A stretch of DNA of 64,000 nucleotides from Knufia peltigerae (taxonomy: Eukaryota > Ascomycota > Eurotiomycetes > Chaetothyriales > Trichomeriaceae): contig JAPDRN010000133.1 in the NCBI GenBank assembly GCA_030247855.1, positions 24,574-88,573 of the forward strand. The letters run 5' to 3'. The number at the start of each line of letters is the position of its first letter. The first letter of the stretch is position 1. A program made the translations under genes and the position numbers. Below, one piece after another: positions 25,884 through 33,243 of the stretch. The notes beneath the pieces were generated by a model. It searched no databases. It saw only the letters and a list, made by a program, of their open reading frames with translations, and was not told where the DNA came from.

Positions 25884-25906
25884 CTCAAATGAGACAGGTT
25901 CTCATT
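25884..25906 (-). promoter_or_regulatory. Palindromic operator-like site upstream of fpr, Fur-box-like
   Basis: AATGAGACAGGTTCTCATT (25888-25906) has perfect 7-bp arms over 19 bp and is preceded by TCTCAAATGAGA, so TCTCA/TGAGA half-sites alternate three times. Spacing and AATGAGA halves resemble gammaproteobacterial Fur sites. By eye the match to the 7-1-7 Fur consensus is only about 9 of 15, so another redox regulator is possible. Confidence 0.45.
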
Positions 25907-25926
25907 AGGCGGAACGAGAGGCGTTC

Positions 25927-27798
25927 TCAGCGGTAACCTGCCGCCTGCAGTTCGAACAGTTCGGCATAGCGGCCGCCCTGTGCCATCAGCTCCTGGTGGG
26001 TGCCGCTGGCCTCGATCCGGCCATCGGCCAGTACCAGGATGCGGTCGGCCATGCGCACGGAGGAGAAACGGTGGGAAATCAGCACTGCGGTGCGATTATC
26101 CGCCAACTCCCTGAACCGTTGGAACACCTCGAACTCGGCGCGGGCGTCCAGCGCCGCGGTGGGCTCATCCAGGATCATCACCTGTGCATCGCGCATCCAC
26201 GCGCGGGCGATGGCGATCTTCTGCCACTGGCCGCCGGACAGGTCCACGCCCTGCTTGAAGCGGCGGCCGATCTGCTGGTCGTAGCCGCCGGGCAGGGCAG
26301 CGATGACTTCCTCGGCCATGCCGCGGCGGGCGGCATCGGTGATCCGTGCGCGGTCGTCCATCGCTTCAACCTGGCCGACACCGATGTTCTCGCCGGCACT
26401 GAGGTTGTAGCGCACGAAGTCCTGGAAGATCACGCCGAGGTTGGCGCGCAGGTCGTCCAGGTCGTAGTCGCGCAGGTCGCGGCCATCAAGCAGGATGCGG
26501 CCTTCGTCGGGTTCGTACAGGCGTGCCAGCAGCTTGACCAGGGTGGTCTTGCCCGCACCGTTCTCACCGACCAGTGCCAGCACTTCGCCCGCGTGCAGCT
26601 GGAAATCGAGGTGACGCACGGCCCAGTGCTCGGCATCGGGATAGCGGAAGCCCACGTCTTCGAACACGAAGCCTTCGCGGATCGGCTGCGGCACGCGCAC
26701 CGCGTCCTTGCGCGAGTGGATTTCCGGTTTGATCTGGAAGAACGAATACAGATCGTCCAGATACAACGCCTGGCTGGCCACCTGCGAGAAGCCGATCAGC
26801 AGGCCTTCCAGCAACTGGCGCAGGCGCAGGAAGCTGCCGGCGAGGAAGGTCAGGTCACCGATCGAAAAATCGCCGCGCACCGTACGCCAGGCGATATAGG
26901 CATACGCGGTGTAGTAGCCCAGCGTGCCCAGCGCGGCCAGCAGCGTGCCCCAGAACGCACGCCGCCGGGCGAGCGCGCGGTTGGCCAGGAACAGTGCCGC
27001 CGACAAGCTGCGGTAGCGGTCGACCAGGAACCGGTGCAGGTTGAAGATCTTTACTTCCTTGGCCGTTTCCACGCTGGCGCCGAGCTGGCGCAGGTAGTCC
27101 AGCTGGCGGCGTTCCGGCGTCCACAGGAAGTTGAGGCTGTAACCGGCCGCATTGAAGTGCGATTCACCGATGAAGGCCGGCACCAGCGCCAGCGCCAGCA
27201 GCAGGATCAGCCACGGCGCATAGACCAGCAGACCGACGGCCAGGCTGGCGACGGTGATCGCATCCTGTATCTGGCCGAACAGCTGGCTCATCAGGTTCAT
27301 CCGGCCCATGGTCTGGCGCCGCGCACGGTCCAGCTTGTCCTGCAGGTCCGGGTCCTCGAAGTCCTCCAGGTCCAGGGTGGCTGCGTGTTCCATCAGGCGC
27401 ACGCTGGTGACGTTGGCGAACAGTTCCGACAGCAGGGCATCGGCGTAGCTGACCAGGCGGCCGAGCAGGTCCGAGGCGATGGCCAGGCCCAGTTCCATCG
27501 CCAACAGGCCGAGCAGCGGATTGAGCAGCCCACTGGACAGCGCCTCGCCCAGCGGCGGGAAGCCCGCGTCGTGCTGGCTGAGGTGCAGCGCGGTATCGAT
27601 GATCAGCTTGCCGACGTACAGCATCGCCACCGGCAGCAGCGCACGGATCAGGCGCAGGCCAAGGCTGGCCAGGGTCAGGGCGCGGCTGGTCTGCCACACC
27701 TGGCGCAGGAACGGCGGCAGGTTGCGCATCGCCTTGAAGCGTTGACGCAGGCTGGGTTTCTTGGCGCCGGCAGCGCCGGCAATGGGGGAAGCAGGCAT
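25927..27798 (-). CDS. ABC transporter, fused permease and ATPase (half-transporter)
   Basis: A 623-aa exporter-type protein acting as a dimer. The membrane domain covers about residues 30-330 with six hydrophobic segments. The ATPase domain starts near 360: Walker A GENGAGKTTLV, Q-loop VIFQDFVRYN, signature DLSGGQWQKIAIAR, Walker B VMILDEPTAALD and switch His in LISHRFSSV are all intact. The substrate is not evident; the membrane part is not of clear MsbA or Cyd type. It reads away from a 431-nt repeat-rich gap and ends 21 nt before the fpr operator region. Confidence 0.9.
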   Translation of the reverse strand: MPASPIAGAAGAKKPSLRQRFKAMRNLPPFLRQVWQTSRALTLASLGLRLIRALLPVAMLYVGKLIIDTALHLSQHDAGFPPLGEALSSGLLNPLLGLLAMELGLAIASDLLGRLVSYADALLSELFANVTSVRLMEHAATLDLEDFEDPDLQDKLDRARRQTMGRMNLMSQLFGQIQDAITVASLAVGLLVYAPWLILLLALALVPAFIGESHFNAAGYSLNFLWTPERRQLDYLRQLGASVETAKEVKIFNLHRFLVDRYRSLSAALFLANRALARRRAFWGTLLAALGTLGYYTAYAYIAWRTVRGDFSIGDLTFLAGSFLRLRQLLEGLLIGFSQVASQALYLDDLYSFFQIKPEIHSRKDAVRVPQPIREGFVFEDVGFRYPDAEHWAVRHLDFQLHAGEVLALVGENGAGKTTLVKLLARLYEPDEGRILLDGRDLRDYDLDDLRANLGVIFQDFVRYNLSAGENIGVGQVEAMDDRARITDAARRGMAEEVIAALPGGYDQQIGRRFKQGVDLSGGQWQKIAIARAWMRDAQVMILDEPTAALDARAEFEVFQRFRELADNRTAVLISHRFSSVRMADRILVLADGRIEASGTHQELMAQGGRYAELFELQAAGYR

Positions 27799-27855
27799 GC
27801 CGCCATTGTGCGCGCCTGATACGTGCAGGTGGGGTCAGGGCAGCCGTGTGGCAGC

Positions 27856-27923
27856 GCGGGGTCGGATCCGTTTGCTATGTAAAGGGCTCTGACCCCATCG
27901 GCCCAAAGCGGGTCAGAGCCCTT
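27856..27923. repeat. GGGTCRGATCC/GGGCTCTGACCC palindromes
   Basis: AAGGGCTCTGACCC (27882-27895) faces its exact complement at 27910-27923; GGGGTCGGATCC precedes at about 27858. Same family as 19263 and 22078. Confidence 0.65.
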
Positions 27924-27952
27924 CGCAGTGTGAAGGGGTCCGCCCCCCCTCC

Positions 27953-28000
27953 ATCCACGCATGGCGTGGATCTACTGTGTCGACCAAGGTCGACACCTAC
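27953..28000. repeat. Two SMAG/GTAG-type palindromes
   Basis: ATCCACGC-atg-GCGTGGAT + CTAC at 27953-27975, and GTGTCGACC-aa-GGTCGACAC + CTAC at 27977-28000. They precede the long hairpin at 28026. Confidence 0.8.
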
Positions 28001-28025
28001 CGAACAGCAATAGGGAACTGTCGAA

Positions 28026-28127
28026 GGCGGGGTGGGCCAGGTCGCAGGGGCGTGAGCCGCATGGATGCGGCGACCGAGCTTACATGGACGTACTTGCAGC
28101 GTCCCCTGCGACCTGGCCCACCCCGCC
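28026..28127 (+). repeat. Long-hairpin element, copy B (25-bp perfect arms, 52-nt core)
   Basis: Arms 28026-28050 and 28103-28127 pair perfectly over 25 bp. The core 28051-28102 has inner stem GCCGC-ATGGAT-GCGGC and then GAGCTTACATGGACG and TTGCAGCGT. The flank motif GGGAACTGTC (28013-28022) sits 3 nt outside the left arm. GCTTCTGCTGTTGCTGTTG begins 16 nt after the right arm. It lies in the gap upstream of the ABC transporter gene. Confidence 0.9.
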
Positions 28128-28170
28128 ATCCCGCAGGAAGCCAGCTTCTGCTGTTGCTGTTGAGGTTGAG

Positions 28171-28195
28171 GTTGCCGGCCAGCGGCCGGCACTGC
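28171..28195. repeat. REP half-unit, TGCCGGCC class
   Basis: GTTGCCGGCCAGCGGCCGGC followed by ACTGC, a single palindromic unit without its inverted partner. Confidence 0.75.
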
Positions 28196-28229
28196 AGCGG
28201 GTGCCGGGCAGCAGCCCGGCCGAACCTCC

Positions 28230-28679
28230 TTACGGCAGCGGCGGCAGCAGTCCCGCGCCCAGCCGGTTCCAGGCATTGATCACGGCGATACCCATGCTCA
28301 GGTCACTGATGCCCTTCTCATCGAAGTGCGGCGCCAACGCATCGAACGCCGCCTGCGACGGCGCACCGTCGGTCAACCGGGTCAGCGCCTCGGCCCAGCC
28401 CAGCGCCGCGCGTTCGCGTTCGTCGAAGAAACGGCTTTCGTGCCAGGCCGGCAACGTATCCAGCTTGCGCGGCTCGATGCCGCCCTTGCGCAGCGTGGTG
28501 GCATGCATGTCCATGCAGTAGCCGCAGCCATTGAGCTGCGAAACGCGCAGGAATACCAGTTCCATCAACGTCGGATCGACCGAACTGTCATGCACCGCCT
28601 TGCTGGTGGCCAGCAGACTCTTGAAGGCATCAGCGGCCAGGCGGGTGTAGGGAACGCGGGGAGAGGTGTGGTTGGACAT
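28230..28679 (-). CDS. Carboxymuconolactone decarboxylase/AhpD-like protein, ECF41 partner
   Basis: A 149-aa protein of the AhpD-like family with the redox motif GCGYCMDMH (C52, C55, H59). It lies directly downstream of an ECF41 sigma factor, the standard genomic partner for this sigma group (the 'COE' genes: carboxymuconolactone decarboxylase, oxidoreductase, epimerase). It carries its own copy of the sigma-type promoter at 28723-28749, giving a leader of about 37 nt. GGAG lies 8 nt before the ATG at 28679. Probable role: peroxide or electrophile handling; no substrate is known. Confidence 0.92.
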   Translation of the reverse strand: MSNHTSPRVPYTRLAADAFKSLLATSKAVHDSSVDPTLMELVFLRVSQLNGCGYCMDMHATTLRKGGIEPRKLDTLPAWHESRFFDERERAALGWAEALTRLTDGAPSQAAFDALAPHFDEKGISDLSMGIAVINAWNRLGAGLLPPLP

Positions 28680-28715
28680 CTTCAGCTCCACGGCGGCCAC
28701 GATGGCCGCCTTTCG

Positions 28716-29612
28716 TTACAAGGACGCCGCAGTGTCGGCGCGCGTGACAACCGCAGGCAATTTTTCTGGATTCAGCACGCTGTAGAGATTGGCGATGCGG
28801 CCATCGACCACCTCGATGGTAGTGATCGAGTGCAGGTGGCCGCCTTCGAAGCGCAGGATCGCCGGCTCGCCGTTGACGTAGCCGAGCTGAGCCGGATGCG
28901 CTGCGCCGCGGCGGGCGATCGCCCAGTACAGGCGGCCGATGCGCTCGGCGCCCAGCAGCGGACGCACCGCCGCAGTAACCACGCCACCGCCATCGGAGAC
29001 CAGCAGCGCATTGGCATGCAGCATCGCCTGGATGGCCTCGCTGTCACCGCGCTGGGAGGCGTCCATGAAGCGTGCCAGCAGTTGCTGGTGCTGGCTGGCG
29101 TCGGCGTTGAATCGCGGCCGCCCTGCCTGCAGGCGTTGTCGGGCGCGATGCACCAGCTGCCGGCAGTTGGCCTCGCTGTGGCCGATCAGCTCGGCAATCT
29201 CGCGGTAGTCGTGGTCGAAGGCTTCCTTCAGCAGGAAGGCGGCGCGCTCCTCCGGGCCCAGCTGTTCGAGCAGGGTCAGGAAGGCGACCGATACGTTGTC
29301 GGCCAGCGCGTGCAGCTGGGCCGGGCCGGGCGCCGGATCAGGTTCGAGGGTGATCGCCAGCGGTTCAGCCAGCCACGGGCCCACGTAGTGCGCGCGCTCG
29401 CGCTTGGCCGCGCGCAGCCGGTCCAGGCCCAGACGGGTGGTGGTGGTCACCAGCCAGGCCTCCGGGTCGGCGATGGCCGCGGTATCGGTGCCTGACCAGC
29501 GCAGCCAGGCATCCTGCACTACGTCTTCGGCGTCGGTGCGGCTGCCCAGCAGGCGGTAAGCCAGCGCCATCAGACGCGGACGGTGGGTACGGAAGGCGGT
29601 TTCGGCGTTCAT
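28716..29612 (-). CDS. ECF41-group RNA polymerase sigma factor with SnoaL-like C-terminus
   Basis: A 298-aa alternative sigma factor. The sigma-2 region (RLMALAYRLLGSRTDAEDVV, about 12-32) and sigma-4 region (HDYREIAELIGHSEANCRQL, about 134-153) are followed by a SnoaL-like C-terminal domain. The ECF41 landmarks are present: WLAEP (80-84, usual WLPEP), DGGG (207-210) and NPEKL (281-285, usual NPDKL). In this group the C-terminal extension, not a separate anti-sigma, controls activity. Its own promoter has the group motif. The -10 ends about 10 nt from the ATG, so the message is probably leaderless or nearly so. Confidence 0.95.
   Translation of the reverse strand: MNAETAFRTHRPRLMALAYRLLGSRTDAEDVVQDAWLRWSGTDTAAIADPEAWLVTTTTRLGLDRLRAAKRERAHYVGPWLAEPLAITLEPDPAPGPAQLHALADNVSVAFLTLLEQLGPEERAAFLLKEAFDHDYREIAELIGHSEANCRQLVHRARQRLQAGRPRFNADASQHQQLLARFMDASQRGDSEAIQAMLHANALLVSDGGGVVTAAVRPLLGAERIGRLYWAIARRGAAHPAQLGYVNGEPAILRFEGGHLHSITTIEVVDGRIANLYSVLNPEKLPAVVTRADTAASL
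28723..28749 (-). promoter_or_regulatory. ECF41-type promoter of the carboxymuconolactone decarboxylase gene
   Basis: On the minus strand TGTCACG (28743-28749), 16 nt, CGTC (28723-28726). It matches the published ECF41 target pattern TGTCACA-N16-CGTC except for one base, and matches the sigma gene's own promoter. It overlaps the end of the sigma coding region. Confidence 0.85.
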
Positions 29613-29621
29613 GTTGGCAAG

Positions 29622-29648
29622 GACGCCGCAGCGGGCGTGGGCGTGACA
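29622..29648 (-). promoter_or_regulatory. ECF41-type autoregulatory promoter of the sigma gene
   Basis: On the minus strand TGTCACG (29642-29648), 16 nt, CGTC (29622-29625). The bases around the -10 (CTGCGGCGTCCTTG) are identical to those at 28723. Expected transcription start is 3-5 nt before the ATG at 29612. Confidence 0.85.
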
Positions 29649-29666
29649 GAGGGCAGGGCTCGGATC

Positions 29667-29690
29667 TTGCCGGCCAGCGGTCGGCACTGC
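29667..29690. repeat. REP half-unit, TGCCGGCC class
   Basis: TTGCCGGCCAGCGG-TCGGCACTGC, one unit lying between the sigma promoter and the fumarase gene. Confidence 0.7.
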
Positions 29691-29760
29691 CACCCCGCGG
29701 TCGAGGGAGGGGGTAAAATGGGCGGATTACCCCCGCCAGCCTTCAGCAAGCGAGCAATCC

Positions 29761-31278
29761 GTGACATCGATCAAGCAGGAAGACCTCATCCAGTCCGTCG
29801 CCGACGCGCTGCAGTACATCTCGTACTACCACCCGGTCGACTACATCAAGAACCTTGCCGCCGCCTACGAGCGCGAGGAGTCGCCGGCAGCGAAGGAGGC
29901 GATCGCGCAGATCCTGATCAACTCGCGGATGTGCGCCGAAGGCCACCGGCCGATCTGCCAGGACACCGGCATCGTCACCGTGTTCCTGAAAATCGGCATG
30001 GACGTGCGCTGGGATGACGCCACCATGGGCGTGGAAGACATGGCCAACGAGGGCATCCGTCGCGCCTACCTGTACCCGGACAACAAGCTGCGTGCTTCGG
30101 TGCTGGCCGATCCGGCCGGCAAGCGCATCAACACCAGGGACAACACGCCGGGCGTGGTCAACGTCAAGGTGGTGCCGGGCAATACCGTGGAAGTGATCGT
30201 CGCTGCCAAGGGCGGTGGTTCGGAAGCCAAGACCAAATTCGCGATGCTCAACCCGTCCGATTCGATCGTCGACTGGGTGCTGAAGACCGTGCCGACCATG
30301 GGCGCCGGCTGGTGCCCGCCGGGCATGCTCGGCATCGGCATCGGTGGCACCGCCGAAAAGGCGATGCTGCTGGCCAAGGAAGCGCTGATGGAGCCGATCG
30401 ACATCACCGAGCTGCAGGCCCGCGGTGCGTCCAACCGCATCGAAGAGCTGCGCCTGGAGCTGTACGAGAAAGTCAACGCGCTGGGCATCGGCGCGCAGGG
30501 CCTGGGTGGCCTGACCACGGTGCTCGACATCAAGATCAACGACTACCCGACCCACGCGGCCAACCTGCCGGTGGCGATGATCCCGAACTGCGCCGCCACC
30601 CGCCATGCGCACTTCACCCTGGATGGCAGCGGCCCGGTGATGCTGGACCCGCCGTCGCTGGAAGACTGGCCGAAGCTGACCTACGACGCGTCCAAGGGCA
30701 CCCGCGTGGACCTGGACACGATCACTCCGGAAGACGTGGCCAACTGGAAGCCGGGCCAGACCCTGCTGCTCAACGGCAAGCTGCTGACCGGCCGCGACGC
30801 TGCGCACAAGCGCATGGTCGACATGCTCAACAAGGGCGAGCAGCTACCGGTCGATCTAAAGGGTCGCTTCATCTACTACGTCGGTCCGGTCGATCCGGTG
30901 CGCGACGAAGTGGTGGGTCCGGCCGGTCCGACCACCGCCACCCGCATGGACAAGTTCACCGAACAGGTGCTGAGCGAAACCGGCCTGCTGGGCATGGTCG
31001 GCAAGGCCGAGCGCGGCCCGGCCGCGATCGAAGCGATCAAGAAGCACAAGTCGGCCTACCTGATGGCCGTCGGTGGTTCGGCCTACCTGGTGTCCAAGGC
31101 GATCAAGGCGGCCAAGGTCGTCGGCTTCGCCGACCTGGGCATGGAAGCGATCTACGAGTTCACCGTGGAAGACATGCCGGTGACCGTGGCCGTCGATTCC
31201 ACCGGCGAGTCGGTGCACAAGACCGGCCCGCGCGAATGGCAGGCCCGCATCGGCAAGATTCCTGTCGTGGTGGAGTGA
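29761..31278 (+). CDS. fumA: Class I fumarate hydratase (4Fe-4S)
   Basis: Interconverts fumarate and malate in the TCA cycle using a 4Fe-4S cluster; 505 aa, single chain with fused alpha and beta parts. Cluster cysteines are in HRPICQDTGIVTVF and AMIPNCAATRHAHF. Further landmarks are GGGGSEAK-like KGGGSEAKTKF and the beta-domain stretch YYVGPVDPVRDEVVGPAGPTT. It starts with GTG at 29761; the ribosome site is weak. The oxygen-labile enzyme complements the class II fumarase beginning at 63355, as in bacteria that switch under iron or oxidative stress. A terminator follows at 31314. Confidence 0.95.
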   Translation: MTSIKQEDLIQSVADALQYISYYHPVDYIKNLAAAYEREESPAAKEAIAQILINSRMCAEGHRPICQDTGIVTVFLKIGMDVRWDDATMGVEDMANEGIRRAYLYPDNKLRASVLADPAGKRINTRDNTPGVVNVKVVPGNTVEVIVAAKGGGSEAKTKFAMLNPSDSIVDWVLKTVPTMGAGWCPPGMLGIGIGGTAEKAMLLAKEALMEPIDITELQARGASNRIEELRLELYEKVNALGIGAQGLGGLTTVLDIKINDYPTHAANLPVAMIPNCAATRHAHFTLDGSGPVMLDPPSLEDWPKLTYDASKGTRVDLDTITPEDVANWKPGQTLLLNGKLLTGRDAAHKRMVDMLNKGEQLPVDLKGRFIYYVGPVDPVRDEVVGPAGPTTATRMDKFTEQVLSETGLLGMVGKAERGPAAIEAIKKHKSAYLMAVGGSAYLVSKAIKAAKVVGFADLGMEAIYEFTVEDMPVTVAVDSTGESVHKTGPREWQARIGKIPVVVE

Positions 31279-31313
31279 TCGGCGCGGCCTCGTCCATGCC
31301 TGTCCGATTGCAG

Positions 31314-31341
31314 AACGGCGCCCTGGTGGCGCCGTTTTTCG
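31314..31341 (+). terminator. Rho-independent terminator of class I fumarase
   Basis: A 9-bp stem AACGGCGCC-ctggt-GGCGCCGTT followed by TTTCGTTT. Confidence 0.92.
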
Positions 31342-31387
31342 TTTAACGCATGCGCACGCGCTGCTTTGCTAGGGTGTGCGCGTTGCC

Positions 31388-31804
31388 ATGGAAGGGAAGC
31401 TGCTTGTGCGTCAAGGAACAAGTGCAGTTCTTGTTGTAGTTGCCATGCTGTTGCTGGCGGGCTGCGCGCCGCAGTACTACGTGGAGCAACCCACCAGCGA
31501 GGCCGGCCGCGTGTGTGCGGCGGGGTGTGCACAGCGGCATCTGCAATGTGCGGGTCAGACGCGCTCGATGGCCGAAACGGCGCAGCAGCGCTGTCAGGCG
31601 GAAAAAGCGCGCGTGATCGACACGTGCAGCGATATCGCTGACGAGAAGATGCGGCATCGCTGCGAGGGCGCACGTGGCGCCGGCGCATACTGCGCCACCG
31701 CAGCCAACACGCGCGCCTGCGATGCGACCCGGGCCCAGTGTGTACTCGACTGCGGCGGATCGGTGAGCGAAATCCGTTCTTCCGGCAGTCTTCCGGTCTA
31801 TTGA
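31388..31804 (+). CDS. Cys-rich lipoprotein, first of a tandem pair
   Basis: A 138-aa predicted lipoprotein: signal and lipobox MLLLAGC, then a small domain with about ten cysteines in a CxxxCxxxxxxC rhythm (CAAGCAQRHLQC, later CDATRAQCVLDCGG). The cysteines probably form disulfides in the periplasm. The start is uncertain: ATG 31388 is used here, but GTG 31406 has a better ribosome site (AAGGGA) and still encodes a full signal. The next gene, 14 nt later, has the same design, so this is likely a duplication. No function is recognised. Confidence 0.75.
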   Translation: MEGKLLVRQGTSAVLVVVAMLLLAGCAPQYYVEQPTSEAGRVCAAGCAQRHLQCAGQTRSMAETAQQRCQAEKARVIDTCSDIADEKMRHRCEGARGAGAYCATAANTRACDATRAQCVLDCGGSVSEIRSSGSLPVY

Positions 31805-31818
31805 ACAAGGAGTGTCCT

Positions 31819-32163
31819 GTGAACCTGTTGCGCAGCCTTTGCTTTGTCGGCCTGCTGTTGCTTGCTGGATGCAGTACTTCGTCTTCTTCGTATGACGGTG
31901 GGGGCGGCTTCAGCGCCGGTGCCCAGTGCCAGATGCAGTGCCAGGCCAGCTATCGCAGCTGCATGGCCGAAGACCAGGGGATCGGCAGCCGCCAGTCCAG
32001 CTGCGAGCAGCAGGTGGCACCGACGCCGGACAAGCGCTGCAAGGACATCGAGCATCCGGAACTACGCCGTTCCTGCGAATTGAAAGCGCACGACTGCACG
32101 CTGCGGGCACCGATGATGGGCTGCGGCGAGCGTCGTGATACCTGCATGAGCAGCTGCGGCTGA
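31819..32163 (+). CDS. Cys-rich lipoprotein, second of a tandem pair
   Basis: A 114-aa predicted lipoprotein with lipobox LLLLAGC, a Ser/Gly-rich spacer, then a domain with paired cysteines: CQMQCQASYRSCMAED, CEQQVAPTPDKRC, CELKAHDC and a final CGERRDTCMSSCG. The pattern parallels the upstream protein although overall identity is low. GTG start at 31819 with AAGGAG at 7-12 nt upstream. Probably co-transcribed with the first copy. Function unknown; a structural or metal/redox role in the envelope is only a guess. Confidence 0.8.
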   Translation: MNLLRSLCFVGLLLLAGCSTSSSSYDGGGGFSAGAQCQMQCQASYRSCMAEDQGIGSRQSSCEQQVAPTPDKRCKDIEHPELRRSCELKAHDCTLRAPMMGCGERRDTCMSSCG

Positions 32164-32216
32164 CCGAGCCGGCGACAGCGCGCATAATCATCCGTTCCCC
32201 GCACAGGACCGGTCAC

Positions 32217-32852
32217 ATGAGCACCACCTTGTATGGTTCCACCAGCACCGCCTCGCTGGTGGTGCACTGGCTGCTGATCGAGCTGGGCATCGAGCACGAA
32301 CTGGTGCTGCTCGATTTCGACACGCGCGAGCACAAATCAGCTGACTATCTGGCGCTCAATCCGGCAGGCAGAGTGCCGACCCTGTTGATCGACGGCCAGG
32401 TGCTGACCGAGGCGGCCGCCATTGCGCTGTATCTGGCAGACCGTCATCCGCAGGCAGGATTGTTGCCTGCCGTCGGCACGCCCGCGCGTGGCGAGGCCTA
32501 TCGCTGGATGTTCTGGTGCGCCAACACCGTGCAGCCGGCGTACCGCGCCTGGTTCTACCCGCATGAAGCAGCGGATGGCGAGTGCATCGACGCTGTGCGT
32601 GCGATGGCGCGGCAGCAGCTGGAAGCGGCGTGGCAGCACGTTGCCACGCACCTGCAGAGCGGCGGTCCCTACCTGCTCGGCAACGCGCCGAGCGTGGTCG
32701 ATTTCATGCTGGTGATGCTGATGCGCTGGTCACGCAACATGCCCACGCCCAGCGACCACTGGCCGGTGTTGAAGGCGTATGCGGACCGCCTGAAGGCGCG
32801 CCCGGCGTTCGCCGAGGTCTATCGCCGCGAAGGCATCACTGACTGGCGGTAA
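32217..32852 (+). CDS. Glutathione S-transferase family protein
   Basis: A 211-aa cytosolic GST. The thioredoxin-like N-domain has YGSTSTASLVVHWLL (Ser/Thr in the usual catalytic region) and the cis-Pro/SNAIL-type glutathione loop AGRVPTLLIDGQVLTEAAAI. The C-terminal helical domain ends with ADRLKARPAFAEV. Substrates are unknown; GSTs of this type act in detoxification or maleylacetoacetate-like chemistry. It begins 53 nt after the Cys-rich lipoproteins and is followed by a SMAG palindrome. Confidence 0.92.
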   Translation: MSTTLYGSTSTASLVVHWLLIELGIEHELVLLDFDTREHKSADYLALNPAGRVPTLLIDGQVLTEAAAIALYLADRHPQAGLLPAVGTPARGEAYRWMFWCANTVQPAYRAWFYPHEAADGECIDAVRAMARQQLEAAWQHVATHLQSGGPYLLGNAPSVVDFMLVMLMRWSRNMPTPSDHWPVLKAYADRLKARPAFAEVYRREGITDWR

Positions 32853-32860
32853 CCCATTCT

Positions 32861-32887
32861 GTAGAGCCGAGCATGGCTCGGCTCTAC
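32861..32887. repeat. SMAG/GTAG-type palindrome
   Basis: GTAGAGCCGAGC-atg-GCTCGGCTCTAC, a full 12-bp palindrome between convergent genes; it may also act as a terminator. Confidence 0.88.
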
Positions 32888-32901
32888 CAAAGCGGGGCGG
32901 G

Positions 32902-33243
32902 TTACAGGATCTCCAGCACCGTTTCCGGTGGCCGGCACAGGCGGGTGCCCTTTGCGGTGCGTACCACCGGGCGATTGATCAGCCGTGGGTGGGTGGCCAT
33001 CGCGGCCAGCAGGGCATCGTCGTCGCTTCCCTGCAGGCCCAGTGCGGCGAACTCGGGTTCCTTGCTGCGTACCAGTCCGGCCGCTGCCAGGCCGGATTCG
33101 GCCAGCACCTGGCGCAGCGTGGCCACGTCGGGCGGATTGCCCAGATACTCGATCACCACCGGCTCAATACCCGCATCGCGAATCAGCTTGAGCGCCCCCC
33201 GCGAGTTGCTGCACGCAGGGTTGTGCCAGATCGTCACCTCCAT
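32902..33243 (-). CDS. arsC: ArsC-type glutaredoxin-dependent (arsenate) reductase
   Basis: A 113-aa protein of the ArsC family of glutathione/glutaredoxin-coupled arsenate reductases. The catalytic cysteine is C11 in HNPACSNSRGAL; the following conserved stretches are EYLGNPPDVATL, LVRSKEPEF and PRLINRPVV with the second Arg. No ars regulator, efflux gene or arsenate operon is near, so it could be one of the YfgD/ArsC-like housekeeping reductases rather than a true resistance gene. Its ATG overlaps the stop of pldA by one base, so the two are coupled. Confidence 0.88.
   Translation of the reverse strand: MEVTIWHNPACSNSRGALKLIRDAGIEPVVIEYLGNPPDVATLRQVLAESGLAAAGLVRSKEPEFAALGLQGSDDDALLAAMATHPRLINRPVVRTAKGTRLCRPPETVLEIL

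Noticed and set aside
28026..28127. Long hairpin as a simple Rho-independent terminator
   Set aside because: There is no U tract, and the conserved 52-nt core with its own inner hairpin is not needed for termination.
32902..33243. An arsenic resistance operon
   Set aside because: Only a single ArsC-like gene coupled to pldA is present; no arsR, arsB or acr3 is nearby.
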